64,000 nt of DNA from a virus: the IMG/VR virus record IMGVR_UViG_3300028558_000018, positions 62,001 to 126,000 of that record. One strand, given 5' to 3'. The notes under the pieces were generated by a model. It was not told the origin of the DNA. It did not search any database and saw only the letters and a program-made list of their open reading frames with translations. Shown here one piece after another: positions 36,508 to 44,194 of this stretch (its first letter is position 1; every line of letters begins with the position of its first letter). The translations under genes and the position numbers were made by a program.

Positions 36508-37854
36508 TTATTTCCCGACCCAGCCCGTATTACCCGCGCCAGATTCTTTAACATAAAGCGTAGTCGCCGCGCCACCATCAGTTCTTAAAAAAAGAGAGCC
36601 TACATTGGCCGTTACAACCGATTCGGGCGATCCTGTCCCCGTTTTAATAATGATTCCAGAGTTACTTATGTCTATCGCGCCGCCCGCCGCACTTGCGCCC
36701 GCAGAGGTGTTGATGGAGCCGCCTGCGCGGATGCCGTTGGCGGAAGTCGTGATGGAACCAGCGGCCCCGCCGACTGTATTTCCAGATGCAGCACCGCCGA
36801 CCATCAAAAGAGACCCGCCAATGCCGCCTGCGCCTCCTATTGCGCCTCCCGTTCCTGCCGCGCCGTCTCCGCCGTTTGATACGATTTGACCAGTGGCACC
36901 ACCAGCCCCTCCGGTTTCGCCTGCGTTTCCGCCAGCACCCCCAGAACCGCCAACAATAGACAAAGCGCCGTTGGTAAGTTGGCCAACTATACCGCCAGCA
37001 CCACCAGCGGCAGACGGTCCTCCCGCTCCACCATTGCCACCCCGAACGGTTATTGCACGAGCATTCGCACCAGCACCGCCTGCTCCGCCTGCTCCGCCCG
37101 CTCCGCCCGTGCCACCCCTGATAGAAAACGTGCTTGTTGCTCCGCCCGCACCGCCGTTGGCACCGCTTCCGCCTGCGCCGCCATTTCCGCCATAGACCGC
37201 AAGAGGGACCGATGCGCCACCCCCGCCATTGCCGCCATTTCCGGTGCCGGTAGCGTGATTAGCTCCGCCATTGCCGCTACGAACATCAACTGTTGGCGTG
37301 TTTGTCGATCCAACCGAACCAACCGTTCCAGAGCCACCTAGGTTTGCGCCAGCGACAGCCAGAGCGGTCTTCTGCACGACAAGCGAGTTAGCGGAAATAA
37401 GAACGCCACCGAGCGTCGCACCGTCGCCCATGTAAATGTATTTCGTGTCCGTCGCGTAGCCGAACTCACCCGAGGCCAGTGTAATGACCGCGAGTTCCGC
37501 CGCCGTTCCTTGGCGCACAATGACCTGAGCGGGGCCAGCGGGAGGCAGCACAACGTATCCGTTTTCGTTCGCGAGGTTCGCCAGATCGACTATTACATAG
37601 TTGTTTCCCGTCGCCGTGACTTGGACCAGTTGGCCTATTTGGGAGGGAGGGGAAACGAGGGCGAAACGAACCGTATCGTCTGCAACCACAGAAGCAATAT
37701 TAATCTTTAAATCAAGCCCAGATTTTAACCCTTGCGGCGTAATAGCTTTAGTCGTATCGGTCCCTATTACGGCTTCTCCAGTTGTAGCCAGTTGAATAAC
37801 CCCAATTTCAGTAATTGATGCATTAGGAATCGGTTCAAGAATATTATAGGGCAT
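36508..37854 (-). CDS. Polyglycine-rich tail fibre/adhesin
   Basis: 448 residues. Residues 1-50 share the anchor of the 595-residue fibre (ILEPIPNASITEIGVIQLAT, then GEAVIG). Residues about 185-400 are built of GGNGGAGG, GGAGGAGGAGG and similar blocks separated by short strand-like inserts (SIRGGTGG, ITVRGGNGG, LSIVGGSGG), the pattern of polyglycine-II helical bundles seen in some phage adhesins. The DNA here is strikingly GC-rich. The C-terminal 45 residues (LFLRTDGGAATTLYVKESG) look like a small tip domain. Receptor recognition is the likely role. Confidence 0.8.
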   Translation of the reverse strand: MPYNILEPIPNASITEIGVIQLATTGEAVIGTDTTKAITPQGLKSGLDLKINIASVVADDTVRFALVSPPSQIGQLVQVTATGNNYVIVDLANLANENGYVVLPPAGPAQVIVRQGTAAELAVITLASGEFGYATDTKYIYMGDGATLGGVLISANSLVVQKTALAVAGANLGGSGTVGSVGSTNTPTVDVRSGNGGANHATGTGNGGNGGGGASVPLAVYGGNGGAGGSGANGGAGGATSTFSIRGGTGGAGGAGGAGGAGANARAITVRGGNGGAGGPSAAGGAGGIVGQLTNGALSIVGGSGGAGGNAGETGGAGGATGQIVSNGGDGAAGTGGAIGGAGGIGGSLLMVGGAASGNTVGGAAGSITTSANGIRAGGSINTSAGASAAGGAIDISNSGIIIKTGTGSPESVVTANVGSLFLRTDGGAATTLYVKESGAGNTGWVGK

Positions 37855-37880
37855 GGGTGATGATATTTACACGATAAAAT

Positions 37881-38261
37881 TTAGCTTTTGAAATATCTAT
37901 TAATGGTTTCTCGTGAAAATTCCCCATTTGTGAGTTCGCTAGGTATATAATCCACCCCGAATTGAAGTAGTTTTCTTTGTGCGTTTTTATAAACTATTGT
38001 TAGATAGTTAATTACGTTTTCTTTTTGAGCAAACTTTTGTGGCGAACCTTCGCGCCAAAGTAAATATTCCTCATAAGCTGATGATAAAGAAAAACAACCA
38101 TCGAGAGAATTTTTCAACGACGAATCAATGGTAATCTTAACATCATCGCGAAAATCCACAAAATAATTAACACTTAATTGGCGGTGAATTATCTTTATGC
38201 CGTTGAATTTGATAAATTGCGCAATATCGGAATAAATTTTTTCGTAATCTTGCCGCACCAT
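37881..38261 (-). CDS. Hypothetical protein after PhoH
   Basis: 126 residues from the ATG at 38261; a TTG further upstream would overlap the PhoH gene and is less likely. Contains KIIHRQLSVNYFVDF, GCFSLSSAYEEYLLWREG and a helical YLTIVYKNAQRKLLQFG. No domain recognised. It lies between PhoH and the fibre genes in the same direction. Confidence 0.6.
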   Translation of the reverse strand: MVRQDYEKIYSDIAQFIKFNGIKIIHRQLSVNYFVDFRDDVKITIDSSLKNSLDGCFSLSSAYEEYLLWREGSPQKFAQKENVINYLTIVYKNAQRKLLQFGVDYIPSELTNGEFSRETINRYFKS

Positions 38262-38322
38262 GTCAGTATTTACACAAATTTGGGGCGGCGAAGAAATTAT
38301 TGTAGAATTAATAATAATTAAA

Positions 38323-39102
38323 TTATTTAATTGGCGGGTTATAGCAGCCCTCGATTTTGTCAAGGATGTAACTCAAGAAGGGGTGTCTCACAATATCTTC
38401 GCTTTTAAAAGATAGAGAATATATCCCCCGTTCTTTACTTGACTCGTCATTGAATAAATCAAAATAACGCATAACTTCTACATTACCTTTAACATCGGCC
38501 TGCAAAGGATCAAAACAAAATATTAATTTGCTATATCGTCCGAATCTGCTAATAATTGTCTTTAGAGTGGTTGCATCAATATTTTGGGCCTCATCTACTA
38601 TGATAAATTTGCCATTCCAAGATTGGCCGCGAATAAAATTCGGCACGGTTCCAACAATAGTTTCATTTTTAATTAATAAATCCGCTTCTGGACGAGGCAG
38701 CAATTCATCCAACTTGTCATAAAGCGGTGTTAGATAAACACTTTCCTTAGTAACTTTATCGCCTGCAAGAAATCCTAATGATTTTCCTACCTCAATTGGC
38801 GGGCGCAGGAAAAGTATGTCTGAGTGAGTTTTGTTATTCACGCAAAGTAGTGCGGCATAAACAGATAGCCATGTTTTTGATGTCCCCGGTCTGCCTGATA
38901 ACAGGACGATGTTCGTTTTCTTATCTAAAATAATATCTAAAAATTCTTTTTGACGCGGCGTTAATTCGTGCTTGGGTTGAATATTTAATTTGAAATCTAT
39001 TTTTTTATTTTGAAATACATGTTGGCTAGTATCTTTTTTCCTCCCCTCCTCATTTTTTAACTTAGCAATTTGGGCATTTTTTAAGCGTTTTGGCTTCGAC
39101 AT
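38323..39102 (-). CDS. PhoH-like ATPase
   Basis: 259 residues. A basic N-terminus precedes LTPRQKEFLDIIL and the Walker A motif GRPGTSKT at 70-77. Walker B is FIIVDEAQN near 166-174, followed by the FGRYSKLIFCFDP sensor segment. The family is an RNA-helicase-like P-loop ATPase very common in phages, of uncertain role. It is the last leftward gene before the divergent region at 39.1 kb. Confidence 0.9.
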   Translation of the reverse strand: MSKPKRLKNAQIAKLKNEEGRKKDTSQHVFQNKKIDFKLNIQPKHELTPRQKEFLDIILDKKTNIVLLSGRPGTSKTWLSVYAALLCVNNKTHSDILFLRPPIEVGKSLGFLAGDKVTKESVYLTPLYDKLDELLPRPEADLLIKNETIVGTVPNFIRGQSWNGKFIIVDEAQNIDATTLKTIISRFGRYSKLIFCFDPLQADVKGNVEVMRYFDLFNDESSKERGIYSLSFKSEDIVRHPFLSYILDKIEGCYNPPIK

Positions 39103-39229
39103 AAATTTGATTTAATTGTTAAAAGAATGAACTGTCCCGTCACATAATATTACAAAGAATCTACTCATTTGCCCAATTTAGTTTTTAAATTCAAAATTAA
39201 CTTCCCAAGGCAGCGTATAAAGGTTAATC

Positions 39230-39258
39230 TTGACAAGTTCATTTCAACCAATTAACAT
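39230..39258 (+). promoter_or_regulatory. Promoter for the ClpP-like gene
   Basis: TTGACA, 17 bases, TAACAT, ending 12 bases before the ATG at 39271. It lies in the divergent gap between PhoH and the rightward block and predicts a leader of only a few bases. Confidence 0.65.
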
Positions 39259-39270
39259 ATATTTGACTTT

Positions 39271-39957
39271 ATGATTATTCACTCTAACATTCCCGCCAAT
39301 TTAATTGAATTCCCAGAAGACGCCCCCGCCAGAATTGCACGACCTAAGTATATTACTATTAATGAGTTTGATGAATATAGCGCGTGTAAATTTACCGATG
39401 CGTTTAATCAATTGATGGACGAACCCCAAGATAAAATCTTCATCCATATTTCTAGTCCGGGCGGTGCGATTAGTTCATTAATGGGTATGAATGATATTAT
39501 TGCTTGTTCGCCAAAGCCCGTTGTTACGTTTACAAATTCTCTAAGTTGTTCTTGCGGCGCACTATTGCTAGCTCTTGGCACTAGAGGATATCGTTATGCC
39601 TCACCTAACGCAATGATTTTGGTTCATGAGGCAAGCACTTCATCGGAGGGGAAAACGTCTGATGTGCTAAATGAGGCGCGATATGTCGAGAAACTAAATG
39701 ATAAATTATTGGAAATTCTCGCCCAACATTCCAATAAGTCCAAAGATTTTTATAAAAAAATGATTAAGAAGCAAAATAATGCTGATTTATTTATTACTCC
39801 GGAAGACGCGAAACTTATGGGGATCATTGATCACGTTGGGGTGCCGAAACTTACAATGAATATTAAAGTTACTTATGATTTGGAAAATATGTTACCTAAA
39901 AAACTTGACCGCGCCCCGAAGTCTATTGAGAAAGTAAATAAGAAAAATAAATCTTGA
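39271..39957 (+). CDS. ClpP-like serine protease
   Basis: 228 residues. The ClpP fold signature is clear: HISSPGG near 59-65, catalytic S94 in LSCSCGALLLALG (aligned with the AASMG motif of ClpP), H119 in ILVHEAS and D172 in NNADLFITPEDA, so the triad is intact. The C-terminal 30 residues are an extra Lys-rich tail. No Clp ATPase partner is seen in the window. In phages such proteases may process capsid proteins or act on host targets; here the gene lies apart from the head genes and on the other strand. Confidence 0.9.
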   Translation: MIIHSNIPANLIEFPEDAPARIARPKYITINEFDEYSACKFTDAFNQLMDEPQDKIFIHISSPGGAISSLMGMNDIIACSPKPVVTFTNSLSCSCGALLLALGTRGYRYASPNAMILVHEASTSSEGKTSDVLNEARYVEKLNDKLLEILAQHSNKSKDFYKKMIKKQNNADLFITPEDAKLMGIIDHVGVPKLTMNIKVTYDLENMLPKKLDRAPKSIEKVNKKNKS

Positions 39958-39981
39958 CCCAGTTAGCACAATCAAGATTCT
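39954..39981 (+). promoter_or_regulatory. Weak promoter before the 64-residue gene
   Basis: TTGACC overlaps the stop of the ClpP-like gene and is followed after 16 bases by GATTCT, 7 bases before the ATG at 39989. The -35 box is good and the -10 box poor; the spacing matches the other promoters of this family. Confidence 0.4.
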
Positions 39982-39988
39982 TCCCCTC

Positions 39989-40183
39989 ATGAAGGTAACA
40001 TCATTCTGTTGCGACGAACAAAACCACGAATATTCTATTGGATTGGCCAACGGGAAAGTTTTAACCGGACTATGGGCGACTCGCCTAATTTATCTCAAAC
40101 AACACGCGAAGAATTCCGCGCTAATCGAACCTCACGTTGATTTAGATCAAATTGTAGCTCCTTCTAAATATGCTAAAAGATAA
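39989..40183 (+). CDS. Small protein similar in pattern to KTSC/DUF2442-type
   Basis: 64 residues. The pattern EYSIGLANGKVLTGLWATRL followed by residues leading to a short C-terminus resembles small DUF2442-like proteins, but the match is loose. It overlaps the next gene by 14 bases. Confidence 0.6.
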   Translation: MKVTSFCCDEQNHEYSIGLANGKVLTGLWATRLIYLKQHAKNSALIEPHVDLDQIVAPSKYAKR

Positions 40184-40358
40184 ACTCAATTCTTCTCAAT
40201 GCTCTGTGCTTCAACAAGTTATGCTGCGCGAGCCAGTTAACGAGCGCGATATTATTTCTAAATTAGCGGGCGCGGAATTATACAGAATTGGGCTGTTGAT
40301 TAAGGACGAAGAGGCGCGATACAAGGCTAATTGGGAAAAAGTTAAAAATTACGCTTAA
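40170..40358 (+). CDS. Small helical protein
   Basis: 62 residues, helical, with a winged-helix-like cadence (SVLQQVMLREPVNERDIISKL). It starts within the end of the previous gene, as expected for translational coupling. Function unknown. Confidence 0.6.
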   Translation: MLKDKLNSSQCSVLQQVMLREPVNERDIISKLAGAELYRIGLLIKDEEARYKANWEKVKNYA

Positions 40359-40360
40359 TT

Positions 40361-40534
40361 ATGAATAAAGATAAATTAATAGAACTGCAAAAAGAATATA
40401 TCGAATTTTTAGGGAAATATATTAGAGATACCTCCGCTTACTTGCATGTTCATGGCCAATGTTGTTCCAAAGAAATTGCGGACGAAGGAATTAGGCTGCG
40501 CGCCGAAATTTTAAAAGCCGAAACTAATGAGTAA
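40361..40534 (+). CDS. 57-residue helical protein
   Basis: ATG at 40361 two bases after the previous stop, TAA at 40532-40534. The product begins MNKDKLIELQKEYIEFLG and contains HVHGQCCSKEIADEG. Helical and charged, unknown function. The overlap of its end with the next start supports it. Confidence 0.6.
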   Translation: MNKDKLIELQKEYIEFLGKYIRDTSAYLHVHGQCCSKEIADEGIRLRAEILKAETNE

Positions 40535-40694
40535 ATATACTTTAGAAGAACTTAATACTTTTCTTATTAAGAAAATTGCCGAGGCCGAAAAGAAAGCAAA
40601 ATTTTGGGCGACACAAAAAGGCGAGAAGAACACTGTTAAAGAATTGCAAGTAGAAATTGACATGTTGAAGGATATTTGTTCTAGAATTAATTAA
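40527..40694 (+). CDS. 55-residue coiled-coil protein
   Basis: Starts at 40527 inside the end of the preceding gene (8-base overlap) and ends at TAA 40692-40694, one base before the next ATG. The product (MSKYTLEELNTFLIKKIAEA and onward) is a single charged helix. Function unknown. Confidence 0.6.
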   Translation: MSKYTLEELNTFLIKKIAEAEKKAKFWATQKGEKNTVKELQVEIDMLKDICSRIN

Positions 40695-40695
40695 T

Positions 40696-40923
40696 ATGAG
40701 TTGGCCATATTTTAGACTTCCTTCATTTCAGGGTAATTACTCATTTCGCTACATTGCGCGGCGAGTTTTAACGGGGATAATTTATAACGAATTAACCCAC
40801 TCTACTCGCGTGCAAATTAAATCAAAGCGGCCCAAAAAGATTGTCGGCATTAGGAAAAGTTATTCAGCCGGAACAAAATCCAATGGCGGTGTGCGCGGAA
40901 GTGGTGCTACAAAATGGCGTTAA
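40696..40923 (+). CDS. Basic small protein
   Basis: 75 residues, strongly basic (RVQIKSKRPKKIVGIRKSY) with a Gly/Lys-rich end. It might bind nucleic acid. It overlaps the next gene by 10 bases. Confidence 0.55.
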   Translation: MSWPYFRLPSFQGNYSFRYIARRVLTGIIYNELTHSTRVQIKSKRPKKIVGIRKSYSAGTKSNGGVRGSGATKWR

Positions 40924-41192
40924 CTCCACTTACAGTTCAATTACAGAAAAAGGAATTTGATCCTAATTGGAGAAAGAGCGCGGCGTGGTTGTCCATTAAA
41001 AAGATAACGCTGGCCGATTGCCTTAATAAAACGGGCGAAATAATCGCGGGCGAACCATTGAATAAAAAGGTATCTCAGGAAAAAGTATTCACCTTTGGTA
41101 AATATTCTGGGAGAACTTACAAATGGGTAGAACAGAATGACTCCAATTATTATAATTGGGCAAAAGAAAATATAAAGGGCTTTTCTCCTTAA
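40914..41192 (+). CDS. Protein with exodeoxyribonuclease X C-terminal-like motif
   Basis: 92 residues. The C-terminal half has FGKYSGRTYKWVEQNDSNYYNWAKEN, given here by its key residues FGKY, G-R-T, Y-x2-W; this is the small domain found at the end of ExoX-like proteins and in stand-alone phage proteins, where it probably binds DNA. No nuclease domain is present. It is convergent with the minus-strand gene at 41189, with a 4-base overlap. Confidence 0.65.
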   Translation: MALTPLTVQLQKKEFDPNWRKSAAWLSIKKITLADCLNKTGEIIAGEPLNKKVSQEKVFTFGKYSGRTYKWVEQNDSNYYNWAKENIKGFSP

Positions 41193-41629
41193 CCGAAATC
41201 TTTTTTCAGAATATACCCACCTTTAAATTCATAATCGGTTTCCCCGCCCATGAATTTAATAAAATCCGTGATCGTTTTTAGCTTTCTAAATACGCCAAAA
41301 GTATTAATAACCTCTTCACGAGTCAACTCAAATCCTTCTTGTTCCGCATAGCGGAATCGATTGTGGTCCATGATAAGATAAACAACGTTGCCATTTTTTT
41401 CGCGCCCAACGTAACCATTTAATCCTAATTTTTGATTTTCAATAATATAAAAGAAAGTGGGGCAAGTATCTTGAGACGCGGTAGTGCGATATTCTTCGAT
41501 TACTATTTTGGATTGTTCGAATTTTTTAATTTCAATAATATTAGTGATAAATACGAGAATTAACTTGAATAGATACTTATCAATATCCTCGGATTCAAAG
41601 GTGTAACCGTAATAAGAATTTGGCATCAT
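41189..41629 (-). CDS. Hypothetical protein on the opposite strand
   Basis: 146 residues from the first ATG of an ATGATG pair at 41629. Contains DIDKYLFKLILVFITNIIEI, NGYVGREKNGNVVYLIMDHN and a C-terminal FIKFMGGETDYEFKGG. It is the only leftward gene among the rightward genes between 39.2 and 43.2 kb. Function unknown. Confidence 0.65.
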   Translation of the reverse strand: MMPNSYYGYTFESEDIDKYLFKLILVFITNIIEIKKFEQSKIVIEEYRTTASQDTCPTFFYIIENQKLGLNGYVGREKNGNVVYLIMDHNRFRYAEQEGFELTREEVINTFGVFRKLKTITDFIKFMGGETDYEFKGGYILKKDFG

Positions 41630-41720
41630 TAATAATGTTAATAACAATTACCCAAGTTGCCAAATATTTTGAATAGCTAATTGTAAAAGAATAAAAATAA
41701 AAAACGCGGTGTGATTTCTC

Positions 41721-41749
41721 TTGACATAAGCGATTCTAAAAGAGAGCAT
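41721..41749 (+). promoter_or_regulatory. Promoter for the 41757 operon
   Basis: TTGACA, 17 bases, GAGCAT, ending 7 bases before the ATG at 41757. The -35 box is perfect; the -10 keeps only the A and final T that are common to the family. Confidence 0.5.
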
Positions 41750-41756
41750 CTTCTAT

Positions 41757-42236
41757 ATGAACAGCACAGATTATATTATTCTTCCCGAAGAGGGCGTCCC
41801 TGAAAATAAATGGATGAAAGTCGGACTTAATCAAGTGATTGCTATGAGGGAAGAATTGGCGCGGATAAAAGAAGGTATTAAACGCGCTGAGACAACAATG
41901 GTCGTAGATGGAAATGATATGATTGATTGGGGTTGGGCTAGACAGGAACATACCGTTTGCCGAGAGGAAGTAGAAGGAGCGAAAGCGATTATTAAAATTT
42001 ATAGCGAGCAATATGTTCATAAAAATGAACTCGCGGCGGCGAATAGCAAAATTGAATCATTAACCCGCCAATTAGAACATAAAACCAGCGAAATTGAAGA
42101 TTACAAGGAAGTTAACGAAGATAAAAAACGATTGACGAAAGAGCTTGACGTTCTCCTTAACGGTTCCAGCGCGGCGAATCAAGCCTCGTTATGTGATATT
42201 GTTGCGCAGCTAAAATCAAAAAAGTGTTATGAATAA
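41757..42236 (+). CDS. Coiled-coil protein
   Basis: 159 residues. A conserved-looking start (YIILPEEGVPENKWMKVGLN) leads into long charged helices (KNELAAANSKIESLTRQLEH) predicted to form a coiled coil. It is the first gene of a five-gene rightward unit with overlapping ends. Function unknown. Confidence 0.65.
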   Translation: MNSTDYIILPEEGVPENKWMKVGLNQVIAMREELARIKEGIKRAETTMVVDGNDMIDWGWARQEHTVCREEVEGAKAIIKIYSEQYVHKNELAAANSKIESLTRQLEHKTSEIEDYKEVNEDKKRLTKELDVLLNGSSAANQASLCDIVAQLKSKKCYE

Positions 42237-42423
42237 ACTAGAGCTAAAGATTAAAAAATTAGAAAAGCTTATTAAAATCAAAAATGAGGCATTAAAATAT
42301 TGCGCGGGCCAATCTAATTGGCGCGATCAATTAGTAGGTATTGAGTCAGACAGTTATTTCGCGTGGATTAATGAACGGGCAAATCATGTGTTAAAGATTA
42401 GTCTTAGAAATATTAAGCTATGA
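42229..42423 (+). CDS. Small helical protein
   Basis: 64 residues beginning with a Lys-rich helix (LELKIKKLEKLIKIKNEALK) and then YCAGQSNWRDQLVG. It starts 8 bases inside the end of the previous gene. Function unknown. Confidence 0.6.
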   Translation: MNKLELKIKKLEKLIKIKNEALKYCAGQSNWRDQLVGIESDSYFAWINERANHVLKISLRNIKL

Positions 42424-42686
42424 GCGAATTATTCTCTATTAGAAATACTCATAAAGATTTAGTCCGCGCAATGAATCCCCATGAGTTATCCAAATATTCT
42501 AATGAGGAATTTGATTATTGGCCTCAATGGGCGCAGCGTGATGTTGAACTAATTGCGCAATTTGAACAAACTTTATTAAATCCTCCCGAGAAGACCCCGA
42601 GAAAGAAAAGGCGCGGCGCGGCGCGAAAGTTCTCCATATCATTAACGGGGAAAAGCACTATGGGAGGGTGGTTTAATGCGTCATAA
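42420..42686 (+). CDS. Small protein with basic patch
   Basis: 88 residues. An acidic first part (HELSKYSNEEFDYWPQWAQR) precedes PEKTPRKKRRGAARKFSISL, a strongly basic segment that might bind nucleic acid. It overlaps the previous gene by 4 bases (ATGA). Function unknown. Confidence 0.6.
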   Translation: MSELFSIRNTHKDLVRAMNPHELSKYSNEEFDYWPQWAQRDVELIAQFEQTLLNPPEKTPRKKRRGAARKFSISLTGKSTMGGWFNAS

Positions 42687-42737
42687 GTGGCGTAGCGAAC
42701 TTATTTTAACAATTTAACACGCCAAACACGACTTATT

Positions 42738-42980
42738 ATGGACCATCTAGAAATAGCAGCATTAAAAGAGCAAATCAGAGAATTAGAATCACGGGCGAGA
42801 ACATTAGAGAATGAGAATAAAAATTTGATGCAAATCAATATCGATGATTGCGAAACGGATTTAAATGTGAGAAAGTTGGCCGCGCAAGTTCTTTCTGAAC
42901 GCGAAATCTGGGGCGATACTTTTTACGTGCCGACGTTGGAAGATATAGTTGAGAACATTTTGAAAAAAATAAAATTATGA
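42738..42980 (+). CDS. Small coiled-coil protein
   Basis: 80 residues, nearly all charged helix (ALKEQIRELESRARTLENEN) with a short tail reading YVPTLEDIVENILKKIKL. Function unknown. It overlaps the next gene by 4 bases. Confidence 0.6.
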   Translation: MDHLEIAALKEQIRELESRARTLENENKNLMQINIDDCETDLNVRKLAAQVLSEREIWGDTFYVPTLEDIVENILKKIKL

Positions 42981-43165
42981 ATAAATTCATCTTATGGTTA
43001 TTAGTCCACCCTCATAAAAGCTGGCGCGGGACTAAATTGCAGTATGTAAAAGAGTGTTATGCGGAAGATTGTTTATTGGATAAAATATTTAATGAATATT
43101 ATTTTTTAAAGCTTAATTATTGGAGAATGAGATTTGTTTTGTGGATTATTAAAATAGCTGGATAA
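42977..43165 (+). CDS. Small hydrophobic/aromatic protein
   Basis: 62 residues with hydrophobic ends (KFILWLLVHPH; WRMRFVLWIIKIAG) around a polar middle; peripheral membrane association is possible. It is the last gene of the rightward block. Confidence 0.55.
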   Translation: MNKFILWLLVHPHKSWRGTKLQYVKECYAEDCLLDKIFNEYYFLKLNYWRMRFVLWIIKIAG

Positions 43166-43206
43166 GGGGGTTCCTACAATATGTGTCCCTTAATTGAGGG
43201 AATCAG

Positions 43207-43349
43207 TTGGAAAATATTTTCACCCGTGGATTTTTTCACCCCTCCTGTTTAGTTTTAATAGAGTTTTATATAGGATAAACATAGGGGAAGGAATAATCTT
43301 ATAAGGGAGATTTAAATTGAAAATAATTTACTCCCGTGGATTTTTTTAA
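43207..43349 (+). repeat. Two imperfect 30-bp direct repeats containing CCCGTGGATTTTTT
   Basis: Copies begin near 43207 and 43318 and share TTG, an AAAATA-TTT tract and then an exact CCCGTGGATTTTTT (43223-43236 and 43334-43347), 111 bases apart. No open frame covers them. Confidence 0.7.
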
Positions 43350-43458
43350 TCTTGTAAGTCGTTGTTTGAAATGAAAATGGGTGAGAATTTGATGCGCAAT
43401 ACCCCCGCCCGCCAGAAAATTTTTACGATTGTAAATTTTTTTATAAACAGGGTGCCTC

Positions 43459-43480
43459 GCTATATACAAATGTATATAGC
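43459..43480. repeat. Perfect palindrome GCTATATAC-AAAT-GTATATAGC
   Basis: Nine-base arms with a 4-base centre. It is not followed by a T run in either direction, so it is more likely a protein-binding site or RNA hairpin than a terminator. The flanks contain further CTATA elements up to 43525. Confidence 0.65.
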
Positions 43481-43620
43481 CACTATATAGAGCCTATACA
43501 CACAAGCACATAGCGAAACACGCAAGCTTAGACTATCACTAGCGGAATAATATAAAGGCGAGAACTAGCACTAGAGCAATGGCAATTTCCATTTGAGCGC
43601 ATAAGGTCAGAGGGTTAATG

Positions 43621-43650
43621 AAAAAGGCGCAAGGGGTTAGCCTTGCGCCT
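43621..43650 (-). terminator. Terminator of the GC-rich gene
   Basis: AGGCGCAAGG at 43625-43634 and CCTTGCGCCT at 43641-43650 form a 10-bp stem with a 6-base loop; read leftward it is followed by TTTTTC. It lies 23 bases after the stop of the gene at 43673. Confidence 0.9.
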
Positions 43651-43672
43651 ACGTTAACCTAACGCCTTGCGC

Positions 43673-44194
43673 TTACTCAACGTCAAGAGCCTTGCGCACG
43701 CTGGCAAGGTTGACGCCGGACTCTCCGCCAATCATGGCGGCAATCGCGGCGGCATCTTTGCCCTCCTTCTTCATGGCGCGCCCCTTTTCCTGCATGACCT
43801 GCGAAAGGTCGGAGAACGAGGGAAGCGAGGGGCGACCCGCGCCCGACTTGCCACCGAGGGAGAACGCGCCGACAATCTGACGGAACCCGTCGTCAAGCGC
43901 GGTTTTGACCTGCTGCGCGCCGTCACCGTGAGCGGCGTTGAAGGCCTTGCGCGCACCATCCAACGCGGCTGCGCGGTAAGCCTCGGGGATGGCGTCGAAC
44001 GGCTTGGAATCGAAGACGGGGACTTTGATACCTTCGACATGGGAAGCGAGGGCACGGAGGGCGGCGGCGGGCGTCTTGCTCGCGCTGGCATTGTAAACGG
44101 TGCTGACAACGGCGGCAGGCTTGGCGGGCGTCTTCTTGACGGCGGCAGGCTTAGCGGCGGACTGAACAGGAGCGGACGAGGTGACATTTTCCAT
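43673..44194 (-). CDS. GC-rich gene: Ala/Lys-rich, possibly abundant DNA-associated protein
   Basis: 173 residues from the ATG at 44194 (a TTG 39 bases upstream is unlikely). Residues 5-40 are Ala/Pro/Lys-rich (AAKPAAVKKTPAKPAAV), like histone-tail or nucleoid proteins; the rest is helical with SFSDLSQVMQEKGRAMKKEG. Base composition is far above the surroundings, as for the capsid genes. With a strong terminator and a hairpin leader this suggests very high expression. It matches no family I know. A histone-like or inhibitor role is a guess. Confidence 0.7.
   Translation of the reverse strand: MENVTSSAPVQSAAKPAAVKKTPAKPAAVVSTVYNASASKTPAAALRALASHVEGIKVPVFDSKPFDAIPEAYRAAALDGARKAFNAAHGDGAQQVKTALDDGFRQIVGAFSLGGKSGAGRPSLPSFSDLSQVMQEKGRAMKKEGKDAAAIAAMIGGESGVNLASVRKALDVE

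Larger units (their letters stand above)
43166..43672. other. Gene-free region with direct repeats, palindrome and terminator
   Basis: About 500 bases without a convincing gene between convergent blocks. It holds a weak hairpin (TCCCT/AGGGA at 43196-43211), two copies of a CCCGTGGATTTTTT repeat (43223 and 43334), one copy of a TATAGGATAAACATAGGGG element at 43269, a 9-bp palindrome at 43459-43480, and the terminator at 43625. Long A/T tracts flank the repeats. It may contain regulatory or replication sites. Confidence 0.6.

Noticed and set aside
36605-37341. Several open frames on the plus strand across the polyglycine fibre
   Set aside because: They are Pro- or Ser/Thr-rich mirror translations of Gly/Ala codons and have no start context or neighbours.
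39254-39265. TATATTTG resembling the Bacteroidota -7 box before the ClpP-like gene
   Set aside because: No matching -33 element at the required distance, while TTGACA and TAACAT are correctly spaced. The other promoters also follow the sigma70 pattern.
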